Counted from the first letter of the stretch, positions 1 to 6,547 are shown. The stretch: DNA of 6,985 nucleotides from Pirellulales bacterium (GCA_022844585.1 JALHLM010000259.1:1204-8188), one strand, 5' to 3'. A program made the numbers and translations. The notes: a model not told the origin generated them from the letters alone.

Positions 1-130
1 AACCGACCAGCACGTTCGGATCGGTGATCGGCGGCAGCGCGCTCAACAACGGCAACAGATACCCAGGTGGCTGCTTGGCGGCGCACCCGGCGCGCTTGGC
101 AAGTTGCGTGAGTCGGACCGGGGCAGTCAT
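1..130 (-). CDS. selD: Selenide, water dikinase (selenophosphate synthase), N-terminal fragment
   Basis: SelD uses ATP to turn selenide into selenophosphate, the selenium donor for selenocysteine and selenouridine synthesis in the cytoplasm. Only the first 43 codons are present; the gene continues past the left edge. The reading begins MTAPVRLTQLAKRAGCAAK and goes on to ITDPNVLVG. This matches the SelD N-terminus, where the E. coli protein reads RLTQ...GAGCGCK...DPNLLVG. Cys16 corresponds to the essential E. coli Cys17 and Lys19 to Lys20; the second, non-essential cysteine is alanine here. So this is a cysteine enzyme, not a selenoprotein form. The ATG at 130-128 is preceded by GGAAAGGA about eight bases upstream, a convincing ribosome binding site. 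It lies 47 bases behind the zinc-ribbon gene in the same direction, so the two may share a transcript. Identity is seen in the sequence; activity is inferred from the family. Confidence 0.9.
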   Translation of the reverse strand, partial: MTAPVRLTQLAKRAGCAAKQPPGYLLPLLSALPPITDPNVLVG

Positions 131-177
131 CGACGAAATCCTTTCCAAGAGAATCGGAGCGGCACGCGTGAGCAGCG

Positions 178-1173
178 TTAAGACTTGTCGGCCGCGAACG
201 TATGATCGAGCCGCGTGGCATTCGCGTCCAGCCTTCGGCGCTCCAAATCATGCTGGCGGAGGCCGATCAGGTCGATGGGCGAGGCGAAATACTCGCGCAT
301 CAAATCCAAGTCACTGGGGGACGGCATTTCGTTTTCCGGTCGGAAACTCTGGCGCGAGATCCAGAGCAAGCGAAACTCGCCCGCCTTCGGGACGACGAGC
401 GTGAAGCCGCCGTTTTCGTCCGCGCGGGACATCGCGCCGCCGACGCGGGTGAATTCTTCGGTATCAACGTCGGCGAGTTTGCCATCGCTCGATTCCAGGC
501 CCAGCAAACGCAGCTTCACGGCGGGGGCCGGTTCGACGGGGACTGCTAAAACGATCGCGCCAGCGTCGCCGCGCTTGGCGCCGGAACTGTCGGCGTAGGT
601 AATGCGGCCTTCGAGGAGCACGGGTCCGGATTCGACTTCGGCCGCTGCGTCCTGGGCATTTTGCGAACGGGCCAACGCATAGCCGGCGACGAACCCCAAG
701 GCGGCCATGGTCACCGCGAGCGCAAGTTTGGCGACGAGGTCACGGCGCCGTCGGCGCAGCAGGACGGACATCGGCTCGTCGTGAACTTCAAAGGCCGGCC
801 CGGGATCGGTGCGCCAGAGCGCGACCGGCGGCGGTTCCGCGATGACGACCGGCGGGGCGTCGTCGGCCGAGTCGTCGATCACGCGCCACGAGGCTGGCTC
901 GTGAGGTCGCATATCGGCCACGGACCAGGCGTCGTCGCGGTTTTCTGCTTCCGTGGGTTCGGCGGCGACGTTGAGTTCCGGCCGGCGATCGGATCGGCGG
1001 CGCTTGCGGGCCGTGCGCTCAAGCTTGGCCATGGCGACTTCGGTGCGCGCACGCCCTTCGTCCGGCACGACGAGTTGCGCGCTACAGCGCGGGCACTCGG
1101 TACCCGAACCAATTTTGCGCCGGGCGACGCTCAAAGTCGCGCGGCAACCGGGGCAAAGAAACTCAACAGGCAT
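178..1173 (-). CDS. Zinc-ribbon, single-pass membrane protein with carboxypeptidase-regulatory-like domain
   Basis: I recognise the architecture but no named family with a known function. From the ATG at 1173 the protein has 331 residues. Residues 1-37 form a zinc ribbon, with Cys7-x2-Cys10 and Cys27-x2-Cys30. A basic patch (KRRRSDRR) follows, then an acidic, proline-rich linker to about residue 135. The run RRRRRD and one hydrophobic helix (about 146-168) predict, by the positive-inside rule, that the ribbon is cytoplasmic and the C-terminus outside the membrane. Residues 185-275 resemble a carboxypeptidase-regulatory or transthyretin-like beta domain (GRITYAD..., ADENGGFTLVVPKAGEFRLL). A GTG three codons upstream is possible, but related planctomycete proteins begin with the short MPxEFxCPxC form, so the ATG is preferred; neither start has a clear Shine-Dalgarno sequence. 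Its stop lies 47 bases before selD. A role in surface or envelope sensing is only a guess. Confidence 0.8.
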   Translation of the reverse strand: MPVEFLCPGCRATLSVARRKIGSGTECPRCSAQLVVPDEGRARTEVAMAKLERTARKRRRSDRRPELNVAAEPTEAENRDDAWSVADMRPHEPASWRVIDDSADDAPPVVIAEPPPVALWRTDPGPAFEVHDEPMSVLLRRRRRDLVAKLALAVTMAALGFVAGYALARSQNAQDAAAEVESGPVLLEGRITYADSSGAKRGDAGAIVLAVPVEPAPAVKLRLLGLESSDGKLADVDTEEFTRVGGAMSRADENGGFTLVVPKAGEFRLLWISRQSFRPENEMPSPSDLDLMREYFASPIDLIGLRQHDLERRRLDANATRLDHTFAADKS

Positions 1174-1208
1174 ACCGTCCACGGTAGCAGACGGCGACAG
1201 GGAATGCC

Positions 1209-1225
1209 AATCACGGGTAGTGATT
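1209..1225. repeat. Perfect inverted repeat, possible operator
   Basis: AATCAC, a five-base centre, then GTGATT form a perfect 6-bp inverted repeat 36 bases upstream of the zinc-ribbon gene start. On the minus strand it begins immediately after TTGACT (1231-1226), a good -35 hexamer, and fills exactly the 17 bases where the promoter spacer would be. The hexamer expected as -10 (GGCATT) is poor, so the promoter itself is uncertain. A dimeric repressor or activator site is one reading; a chance repeat is another. Confidence 0.4.
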
Positions 1226-1247
1226 AGTCAACCAAAAGGTCAGTTCG

Positions 1248-1300
1248 GACAATTTGGAGCAATGCAATTCGAATGGCTGACCAAATCGGTCCCAATTGTC
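1248..1300 (-). repeat. Imperfect inverted repeat abutting the acyltransferase stop codon
   Basis: Read on the minus strand, GACAATTGGG starts directly after the acyltransferase stop codon and is answered by CCAAATTGTC about 33 bases on. Seven pairs, one mismatch and two more pairs can form, with a smaller ACC...GGT hairpin inside the loop. It could mark the 3' end of the acyltransferase transcript, but there is no proper U-tract after it (only TTTT some ten bases on), so it is not a standard intrinsic terminator. Confidence 0.35.
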
Positions 1301-2398
1301 TCACGAGGTGATGGCCGGGCTAGGTTCGCCCGGCAACTCGCCGCTGCTCGACTTTCTCGCGCCTTGCATGCTTGGGATAAATGGCCGTTCAAACAAGACA
1401 AAAAACGGCCAAGCGACCAGCAGGGAAACCGAAACGCAGAGCAGCAGGGCGAGTGACGCGGCCACAAATTCCCCTGCTCCGATGCGCGGCACGAGGCGAC
1501 TGATGGGAGAGCATACGAGCGGATGAGTCAGATAAAGGCTGTAGCTGATCAACCCACACATTTTCAGCCAGTGTAAGCCGGCCGCGGACGAAAGCTTTGA
1601 GTCGTAGGAATACAGAAAAATCGAAATCAGAGAAAACATGACAGCGATGGCGGTCCGGAAATACTCTTCTGGATACCAGGGTGCGAACACGAACGCGACA
1701 ACCAAAATAGCGATGGAAGTCGCCTTCTCCTTGCCGCCGCCATGGAGCGCAAAGAAGAGAAATACACCGGCGGCGAAGGAAAGCCAGTGTCCAGCGAACA
1801 TGGTGCCTTCAATCGGCAATGAAATCCAGTTTGACACGACCAGGGCCAATGCGGTGAGCGCAGTGAGTGCGAGGATCCACAGAAATTGATTGGCAGATCG
1901 TGCCAACACCAGTAATGCGCATACCAAGTAAAACTGTTCCTCAATACACAGCGTCCACGCCTGCGCCAACGCTAGGTGGCGCGGCCCGCCTACGAACTGA
2001 AAACGCCAAGATTCCGTCAAAGTGAGGTTGCCAGCGACTTGCCAAAGGGTGTAGTCGAACTCCGAGGCGGCGCCAGGAACGAACCAATTCGCCCCGACTC
2101 GCGAGGATAAGATCAGAATGAGTGCAAACCAATATGGTGGATAGATCCTCGTGAATCGACGTTGCATGAATGACCAAAACCCAGCGCCGCGCTCGCGGCA
2201 CGATCGCACCGCGGCGGTGATGCAATACCCGGAAATTGCAAAAAAAACGCCGACGCCAACCTTTCCGGCGACAACTGCGGACAAGCCAAAATAGGCTAGG
2301 GCGCCCTTCTCATTCGAATGTGCGAAAACGACCAATAAGCACGCGGCTCCACGCCATAGATCGAGAAGTTCGTAACGAGTCGATTTCTTGGAAGCCAT
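1301..2398 (-). CDS. Acyltransferase-3 family integral membrane protein (OafA/YrhL-like)
   Basis: Family members move acyl groups, usually acetyl, onto sugars of surface polysaccharides or other envelope glycans at the inner membrane. From the chosen ATG the protein is 365 residues long, the usual size for the membrane domain, with about ten hydrophobic segments. Family motifs appear in order: LLDLWRGAACLLVVFAH (Arg16 and the conserved His27), FFAISGY (52-58), RRFTRIYPPYWFAL (80-93), AWTLCIEEQFYL (147-158) and a C-terminal FERPF. No SGNH domain is attached. The frame stays open for 39 codons upstream (to 2515), but homology starts just after the ATG at 2398, so the short form is preferred; ribosome binding sites are weak for every candidate, and GGAGG lies 19 bases before an ATG at 2458. 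G+C is about 55 % by hand count on sample lines, lower than its neighbours, suggesting transfer. The acceptor cannot be told from sequence. Confidence 0.88.
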   Translation of the reverse strand: MASKKSTRYELLDLWRGAACLLVVFAHSNEKGALAYFGLSAVVAGKVGVGVFFAISGYCITAAVRSCRERGAGFWSFMQRRFTRIYPPYWFALILILSSRVGANWFVPGAASEFDYTLWQVAGNLTLTESWRFQFVGGPRHLALAQAWTLCIEEQFYLVCALLVLARSANQFLWILALTALTALALVVSNWISLPIEGTMFAGHWLSFAAGVFLFFALHGGGKEKATSIAILVVAFVFAPWYPEEYFRTAIAVMFSLISIFLYSYDSKLSSAAGLHWLKMCGLISYSLYLTHPLVCSPISRLVPRIGAGEFVAASLALLLCVSVSLLVAWPFFVLFERPFIPSMQGARKSSSGELPGEPSPAITS

Positions 2399-2527
2399 TG
2401 CCGCGCCAGCCCAGTGTACGTCAAAACCTCGCACTTCTGGATACGTGCGCGGTGCCATTAACTCTAGTTCACGCAAGCCTCCACGCAATATGCCCGACGC
2501 CGGAACCCAGTGCAAATACGAGCCAGC

Positions 2528-3466
2528 TCATTTGTTGCGGCAGCATTTTTTGTGCTTTTTGCCGGACCCACAGGGGCAGGCCTCGTTGCGGCCGACTTTC
2601 GCCGGGGCGTGGATGGGCTCGGGAACTTGTTCCCAATCGTCGCTCCATTCCTCGGCGTCCCGGACGCCAGCGGGCTGATCGTCATTTTCATCTTCGCGAA
2701 AGCACACCCATTCCTTCATGTACTCGATGGTGTCACGCGGTTCGGGGAGATCGAGCCTATTGAAGTACGATAGATCGCCCGCCGCGGCGGCGTCAAAGTC
2801 CCTGCGAACATGATCTGGCGTTGTGAACCTTCGATCAAATTCCAACTTCGTGAGCGCTTCCAGCACCAAATCCCTTGATGACGCCACGCCTAAGCGGCAA
2901 AGGACCGATACCAACGGTTTTCCCAAGTCCTCGTCGCTGGTTTCGAACGCAAAAAGCAAATGCGAGTTCAGTCGCTCCGCGGCTGCTTCGCGCGTAATCT
3001 TGCCGCCACGCGCCAGCATGCCGATCGCGTCCACAGCGCTCCAGCGAACGAACTCATTCACGGCGCGATCCCGGATCAATCCGTCCAGCAGTTCCGGTTG
3101 GTCGTCCGCCAGCACGGCGAGTGTCCTGGCCAATTCTTCGGTGATGAGGTCATTATAGAGATCGAAAGGCAATTCACCGGGAAGGGTGATCGCCTCGACA
3201 ATTGCCGGTAGCGCCTCCTTGGCACGAAACTCCGTAAGCAACAGGAGCGCGTAGTCATGCACGCCGAGATTGAGCTGCTTTCCTTCTCGCGCCGCTGCCG
3301 TCATTGCACGGATTGCCGCGATCAAGTGAGGAATAAACAGTTCTCGCTGACCCTGGATGGTCCGGACGGCATCCTCGGGAAATACGCGGTTGGAGTTCTC
3401 TAGCGTCTTCAGCACGGCGGCGACGTCAACTTCCGATTCCGTCTGGATTTGCGATTCATCCAACAT
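2528..3466 (-). CDS. DUF1186 protein with C-terminal SEC-C zinc motif
   Basis: The 312-residue product has no known function. Residues about 10-260 are almost wholly alpha-helical, HEAT-like, and match my memory of DUF1186: HDYALLLLTEFRAKEALP, then TLPGELPFDLYNDLITEELAR, VNEFVRWSAVDAI and the closing DTIEYMKEWVCF. An acidic linker (265-285) leads to the SEC-C motif at 294-309, with Cys297, Cys299, Cys308 and Cys309 in the CxC-x8-CC arrangement. This module binds zinc and is the same type as the tail of SecA, where it helps contact SecB and the ribosome; here it is used in a separate protein, so a protein-binding or adaptor role is a fair inference. The ATG is preceded by GGAAGGA seven bases upstream, a strong ribosome binding site. 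The gene is first in the leftward group of four. No enzyme motif is visible. Confidence 0.87.
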   Translation of the reverse strand: MLDESQIQTESEVDVAAVLKTLENSNRVFPEDAVRTIQGQRELFIPHLIAAIRAMTAAAREGKQLNLGVHDYALLLLTEFRAKEALPAIVEAITLPGELPFDLYNDLITEELARTLAVLADDQPELLDGLIRDRAVNEFVRWSAVDAIGMLARGGKITREAAAERLNSHLLFAFETSDEDLGKPLVSVLCRLGVASSRDLVLEALTKLEFDRRFTTPDHVRRDFDAAAAGDLSYFNRLDLPEPRDTIEYMKEWVCFREDENDDQPAGVRDAEEWSDDWEQVPEPIHAPAKVGRNEACPCGSGKKHKKCCRNK

Positions 3467-3517
3467 GGCAGTTCCTTCCGGTCTGGGGCCTTGGGCGTTC
3501 GGCAGCCACTACCTTGC

Positions 3518-3547
3518 ATTCTGTGATTTGCCGCTATCGTTCGACAA
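3518..3547 (-). promoter_or_regulatory. Candidate promoter for the DUF1186/SEC-C gene
   Basis: On the minus strand TTGTCG (3547-3542) and CAGAAT (3523-3518) are 18 bases apart and about 52 bases before the start codon. Each hexamer matches the sigma70 consensus at four of six places. This is the best pair I found in this stretch, but matches of this quality arise by chance. Confidence 0.3.
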
Positions 3548-3618
3548 GGTGCTCCCGCAGCCTTTTTTCGGGCGGTTCCACGTGCAGGCGAGCCGAGGCG
3601 ACATGCGTCACGGGCACC

Positions 3619-3647
3619 TTGACTGCCCGGAGTTAGCCCGTTATCTT
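3619..3647 (+). promoter_or_regulatory. Sigma70-type promoter for the ABC ATPase gene
   Basis: TTGACT (3619-3624) and TATCTT (3642-3647) are separated by exactly 17 bases. The -35 box matches the consensus at five of six places and the -10 box at four of six. Transcription would begin near 3655, giving an untranslated leader of about 105 bases before the ATG at 3759. The divergent region 3467-3758 contains no convincing gene; the frames open through it look like chance. Confidence 0.6.
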
Positions 3648-3758
3648 TTCTAAATTGCGGCGTCCACTAAGTTGTTGTCTTGAAACGGCTTTGGCGTTGC
3701 TGGCGGCGAATGGCCGGCGGCAGCGGCGAGGCGGTGGCGGGACGACGGGCTTCAAGGC

Positions 3759-4907
3759 ATGGCATGTATCTCGCTGGCAGGTGTTTCGCACACTTATCCA
3801 GGCGGGATCAAGGCGGTCAATGACCTCGATCTAGAGGTTCTCGACGGCGAGCTGTTGGTGCTCTTGGGGCCGAGTGGTTGCGGCAAGAGCACGACGTTGC
3901 GGCTGATCGCCGGGTTGGAGTCGCCAGCGCGTGGAGTCCTACGGCTCCGCGATCGCGAGGCGGATCACCTCCCACCGCATGCCCGTGACGTGGCGATGTT
4001 GTTTCAAGAGGAAGCTTTGTATCCGCACCTGAGCGTGCGGGACAATCTTGGTTTCTCTCTCCAAGCGCGTCGCCGCGGCTGGCTGCGATGGCGCGAAACC
4101 CCGGTGGCATCGGCGCCCGAGGTGCGCGAACGCGTCGAGCAGGTGGCCAGGCGACTCGGCCTGGGCGATTTGCTGGAGCGGCACCCCGCGGCGCTCTCCG
4201 GCGGCGAACGGCAGCGGGTCGCGCTCGGCAGGTTGCTGATGCGCGGCGCTGGCATCTGGCTGCTGGACGAGCCGTTCGCGCATGTCGATACGCGGCTGCG
4301 GACGGAGTTGCGGCGGATGCTTCGCGGCCTGCAGCGCGAGCGAGCGGCGACGGCGGTATACGTGACGCACGATCAGGCCGAAGCGTTCGCCCTGGCCGAT
4401 CGCGTGGCGGTGATGCGGGACGGGCGAATCGAACAAGTTGGCACGCGACAGGAGTTGTACGAGCGACCGGTGAACCAGTTCGTGGCGGGATTCGTGGGCG
4501 ATCCGCCGATGAATTTTGCTGCTGGCGAAGTGGTTCATGAAGGCGGCACGGCGCGATTCGTCGCGGATGGTTGGTCGCTGCGGTTGGAGGAGAGAAGCAA
4601 GGGCTTGGAAGCGGGACGACGGTTGAAAGCAGGTTTGCGGCCGTCGGTACTGCAATTGGACGACACAACGAACACTCAGGAAGGGTCGATCCGGCGCCTC
4701 GGTATGGCGACTGCGGTCGGCGAGGAGTGGCACGGGGAGACGGCATACACGGCGATCGCCTGGCATGTGGCGCAGCGGCAAGAGCCGGTGCAGTGTTGGT
4801 GGGTGAAGTCGCCGGCGAGCTTGAAGGTCGAGATTGGAAGTCAGGTCGCCATCGCGGTTGAGCAAGAACCGCTGTGGTTTGACGCAGTTAGTGGAGAGCG
4901 AGTTTAG
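3759..4907 (+). CDS. ABC transporter ATP-binding protein, MalK/UgpC type
   Basis: The product is the cytoplasmic ATPase that powers an import complex, with 382 residues, close to the roughly 370 usual for MalK. Every nucleotide-binding element is intact: Walker A GPSGCGKST (37-45), Q-loop Gln83 in LFQEEALYPHLSVRDN, signature LSGGERQR (146-153), Walker B WLLDEP with Asp170 and Glu171, a D-loop reading AHVD, and switch His204 in YVTHDQAEAF. Residues from about 250 form a TOBE-like regulatory domain (GLRPSVLQL). A basic insert of about ten residues (RRRGWLRWR region, 104-112) lies in the helical subdomain that normally meets the permease. The ATG is the only reasonable start, although AAGG is just two bases before it. 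No permease or substrate-binding gene is in the window, so the substrate is unknown; sugars, glycerol phosphate, polyamines or iron are all possible for this clade. A promoter at 3619-3647 serves it. Confidence 0.93.
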   Translation: MACISLAGVSHTYPGGIKAVNDLDLEVLDGELLVLLGPSGCGKSTTLRLIAGLESPARGVLRLRDREADHLPPHARDVAMLFQEEALYPHLSVRDNLGFSLQARRRGWLRWRETPVASAPEVRERVEQVARRLGLGDLLERHPAALSGGERQRVALGRLLMRGAGIWLLDEPFAHVDTRLRTELRRMLRGLQRERAATAVYVTHDQAEAFALADRVAVMRDGRIEQVGTRQELYERPVNQFVAGFVGDPPMNFAAGEVVHEGGTARFVADGWSLRLEERSKGLEAGRRLKAGLRPSVLQLDDTTNTQEGSIRRLGMATAVGEEWHGETAYTAIAWHVAQRQEPVQCWWVKSPASLKVEIGSQVAIAVEQEPLWFDAVSGERV

Positions 4908-5146
4908 GGGTCGGAAGTTGCGAGTACTGGATTTGGATGGTTGCGTACCATGCCGAGTTCAGTGTTCCGAGTTCCGGCTTATCCAGGTAAGGACGTCGGT
5001 TCGCCGCGAAGAGTCGCGGCGCGATCGGCCCCTTGGCAACCGGCCGGCCCACGGCCGTCGGTGGTTCGGACGCATAGTTTTACGACACGATCCGGGCCGC
5101 ACCGAAAAACGAGAAAGGCGTCCGCGAACGCGGATGAAACGAAATC
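4908..5146 (+). promoter_or_regulatory. Structured gene-free leader upstream of nusA
   Basis: This 239-base interval has no credible gene and no tRNA. It carries three successive potential hairpins: 5002-5021 (CGCCGCGA, loop AGAG, TCGCGGCG, eight perfect pairs), 5041-5057 (CGGCCG, five bases, CGGCCG) and 5119-5136 (seven pairs including one G-U, loop GAAC). None is followed at once by a U-tract, so they look like folded leader RNA rather than terminators. I found no good promoter hexamer pair, so nusA could be read through from the ABC gene or from a non-consensus promoter. Confidence 0.45.
5119..5136 (+). promoter_or_regulatory. nusA: Hairpin immediately upstream of the nusA start codon
   Basis: Bases 5119-5125 pair with 5130-5136 across a GAAC loop, ending ten bases before the ATG. 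The 3' arm contains GGATG, the nearest Shine-Dalgarno-like stretch, and the purine-rich GAGAAAGG (5111-5118) lies directly before the 5' arm. Folding would hide the first and bring the second to about ten bases from the ATG. Structure is seen by base pairing; a regulatory role is inference. Confidence 0.4.
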
Positions 5147-6547
5147 ATGAACGCCATCGAAGTGCTGCGGATTGTCGATACCATCCATCGCGATAAAGGG
5201 ATTCCCAAAGAGATCGTTTTCCAGGCGATTGAATCGGCCTTGGTGAAGGTCTCCAAGAAGCATTTCGGCGAGGACCACGACGTCGTCGTCACCATCGACC
5301 GGCAGTCCGGGCAGATCTCGGGCACGCACAATGGCGAGCCGCTCGACCCGGAAGAGACGATCGGTCGCATTGGCGCGCAGTTGGCGAAGCAGGAGATCAT
5401 CCAGAAGATCCGCGAAGCGGAACGGGACGCCCTGTACGACGAATACAACGAACAACGCGGCCAACTGATCAGCGGGATTGTGACTCGGTACGAAGGGGGC
5501 ACCGCCACGGTGCAGCTCGGCAATACCGAGGCAATTTTGCCGCGCTCTGAGCAGATTCCGGGCGAAACGCATCATGCCAACGAACGGGTCCGGGCCACGG
5601 TGTTCGAGGTCCGCAAGGCCGGCAGCAAAGTGAAGATCATTCTCAGCCGCACGCGGCCGGCGCTCGTGGGACGGCTGTTCGAGCAGGAAATCCCCGAAAT
5701 CGCCGACGGCGTGATTGAAATCCGGGCCATGGCCCGCGAGCCGGGTTACCGTAGCAAGGTGGCCGTCAGTAGCACCGACCAGCGGGTCGACTCGGTCGGC
5801 GCGTGCGTGGGCGTGCGCGGGAACCGGATCAAGAATATCGTCGATGAACTGGCCGGCGAGCGGATCGACATCGTCCGCTGGAGCGACGACATGCAGGTGT
5901 TGATCCCCAACGCCCTGCAGCCGGCCGAAGTCGAAGAGGTCATCCTCTGCCAGATGCTGGGCCGGGCGATCGTGCTGGTCCGCGAAGATCAGCTCTCGCT
6001 GGCCATCGGCAAGCGGGGGCAAAATGTCCGGCTGGGGAGCAAGCTCTGCGGCTGGGACATCGAAATCATGACCCGGGAAGAGCTGGGCGAGGGGATCGAA
6101 CGGGCGGTGGCCGGCTTCGCGTCGATCGAATCGGTGACCGAGGAGTTGGCGGAGCGCCTGGTAGGCGAGGGCTTTTTGTCATACGATGATCTGTCGATTA
6201 TCGAGCCTGACGATTTGATGGAGATGGGCGGTTTGACCGCTGAGGAGACGGACAAGATCGTCGCCGAGGCCGAATCGCGGGCGGAAGAGGCGGAGCAGGC
6301 GGCCGCGACGGAGCGGCGCCGGCAACGCGAACAAGATCGCATCGTGGCGGCGACCGTCGCCGAAGAGCAGGCCGAGGCGGCTGAAAAGGCGGCAGCGGGC
6401 GGCGAAGAATCGCCGGCTGCCGAAGCCGAGCCGCCGATTGATGAGGTGGCGCCCGTCGTCGAGGCGTCGGCCGACGGTGCGGCGCCTGCCGAAGCCGAGG
6501 CGAGTTGGGACGAGAACGAATCGGCTTCTGCTCAACCGGCGGAGTAG
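5147..6547 (+). CDS. nusA: Transcription termination/antitermination protein NusA
   Basis: NusA binds RNA polymerase and nascent RNA and tunes pausing, termination and antitermination. The 466-residue product opens like other NusAs (MNAIEVLRIVDTIHRDKGIPKE), but its RNA-polymerase-binding domain is about 30 residues shorter than in E. coli: the conserved IREAER lies at 88-93 instead of about 118-123. An S1 domain follows (about 104-170, QLISGIVTRYEGG), then KH1 with its loop GVRG (222-225) in VGACVGVRGNRIKNIV and KH2 with GKRG (288-291) in AIGKRGQNVRLGSKL. A single helix-hairpin-helix-like segment (about 329-375) and an Ala/Glu-rich low-complexity tail to 466 replace the two acidic repeats of E. 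coli. The ATG at 5147 matches the family start; GGATG ending at 5136 is its nearest ribosome-binding candidate and sits in a hairpin. It is followed by infB as in most bacteria, but rimP is missing upstream. Confidence 0.97.
   Translation: MNAIEVLRIVDTIHRDKGIPKEIVFQAIESALVKVSKKHFGEDHDVVVTIDRQSGQISGTHNGEPLDPEETIGRIGAQLAKQEIIQKIREAERDALYDEYNEQRGQLISGIVTRYEGGTATVQLGNTEAILPRSEQIPGETHHANERVRATVFEVRKAGSKVKIILSRTRPALVGRLFEQEIPEIADGVIEIRAMAREPGYRSKVAVSSTDQRVDSVGACVGVRGNRIKNIVDELAGERIDIVRWSDDMQVLIPNALQPAEVEEVILCQMLGRAIVLVREDQLSLAIGKRGQNVRLGSKLCGWDIEIMTREELGEGIERAVAGFASIESVTEELAERLVGEGFLSYDDLSIIEPDDLMEMGGLTAEETDKIVAEAESRAEEAEQAAATERRRQREQDRIVAATVAEEQAEAAEKAAAGGEESPAAEAEPPIDEVAPVVEASADGAAPAEAEASWDENESASAQPAE

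Noticed and set aside
1174..1182. GTG start three codons upstream for the zinc-ribbon protein
   Set aside because: No ribosome binding site favours it, and proteins of this style begin with the short segment just before the first CxxC.
661..1227. Plus-strand open frame of 188 codons opposite the zinc-ribbon gene
   Set aside because: Arg/Gly/His-rich antisense translation with no motif; the minus-strand gene has an intact zinc ribbon and membrane helix.
2487..2515. Possible minus-strand promoter (TTGCAC, 17 bases, CATATT) for the acyltransferase
   Set aside because: The -35 box matches at only three of six places and part of it may lie in a coding extension; too weak to list as a feature.
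3817..4865. Two minus-strand open frames of about 309 codons opposite the ABC ATPase
   Set aside because: Arg/Pro/Ala-rich shadow translations with no recognisable domain; the plus-strand ATPase has every expected motif.
4952..4976. Short direct repeats of GAGTTC with variants after the ABC gene
   Set aside because: Only two imperfect copies of six to seven bases; no array, mobile-element end or target duplication can be supported.
4908..5146. A tRNA gene upstream of nusA, as E. coli has metY there
   Set aside because: GGTTCG occurs twice but no acceptor stem, anticodon arm or complete cloverleaf can be drawn.
4979..6022. Long open frame of 347 codons on the minus strand opposite nusA
   Set aside because: The translation is rich in Asp, His and Arg in the way expected from the antisense of a GC-rich gene, resembles no family, and overlaps the strongly supported nusA.
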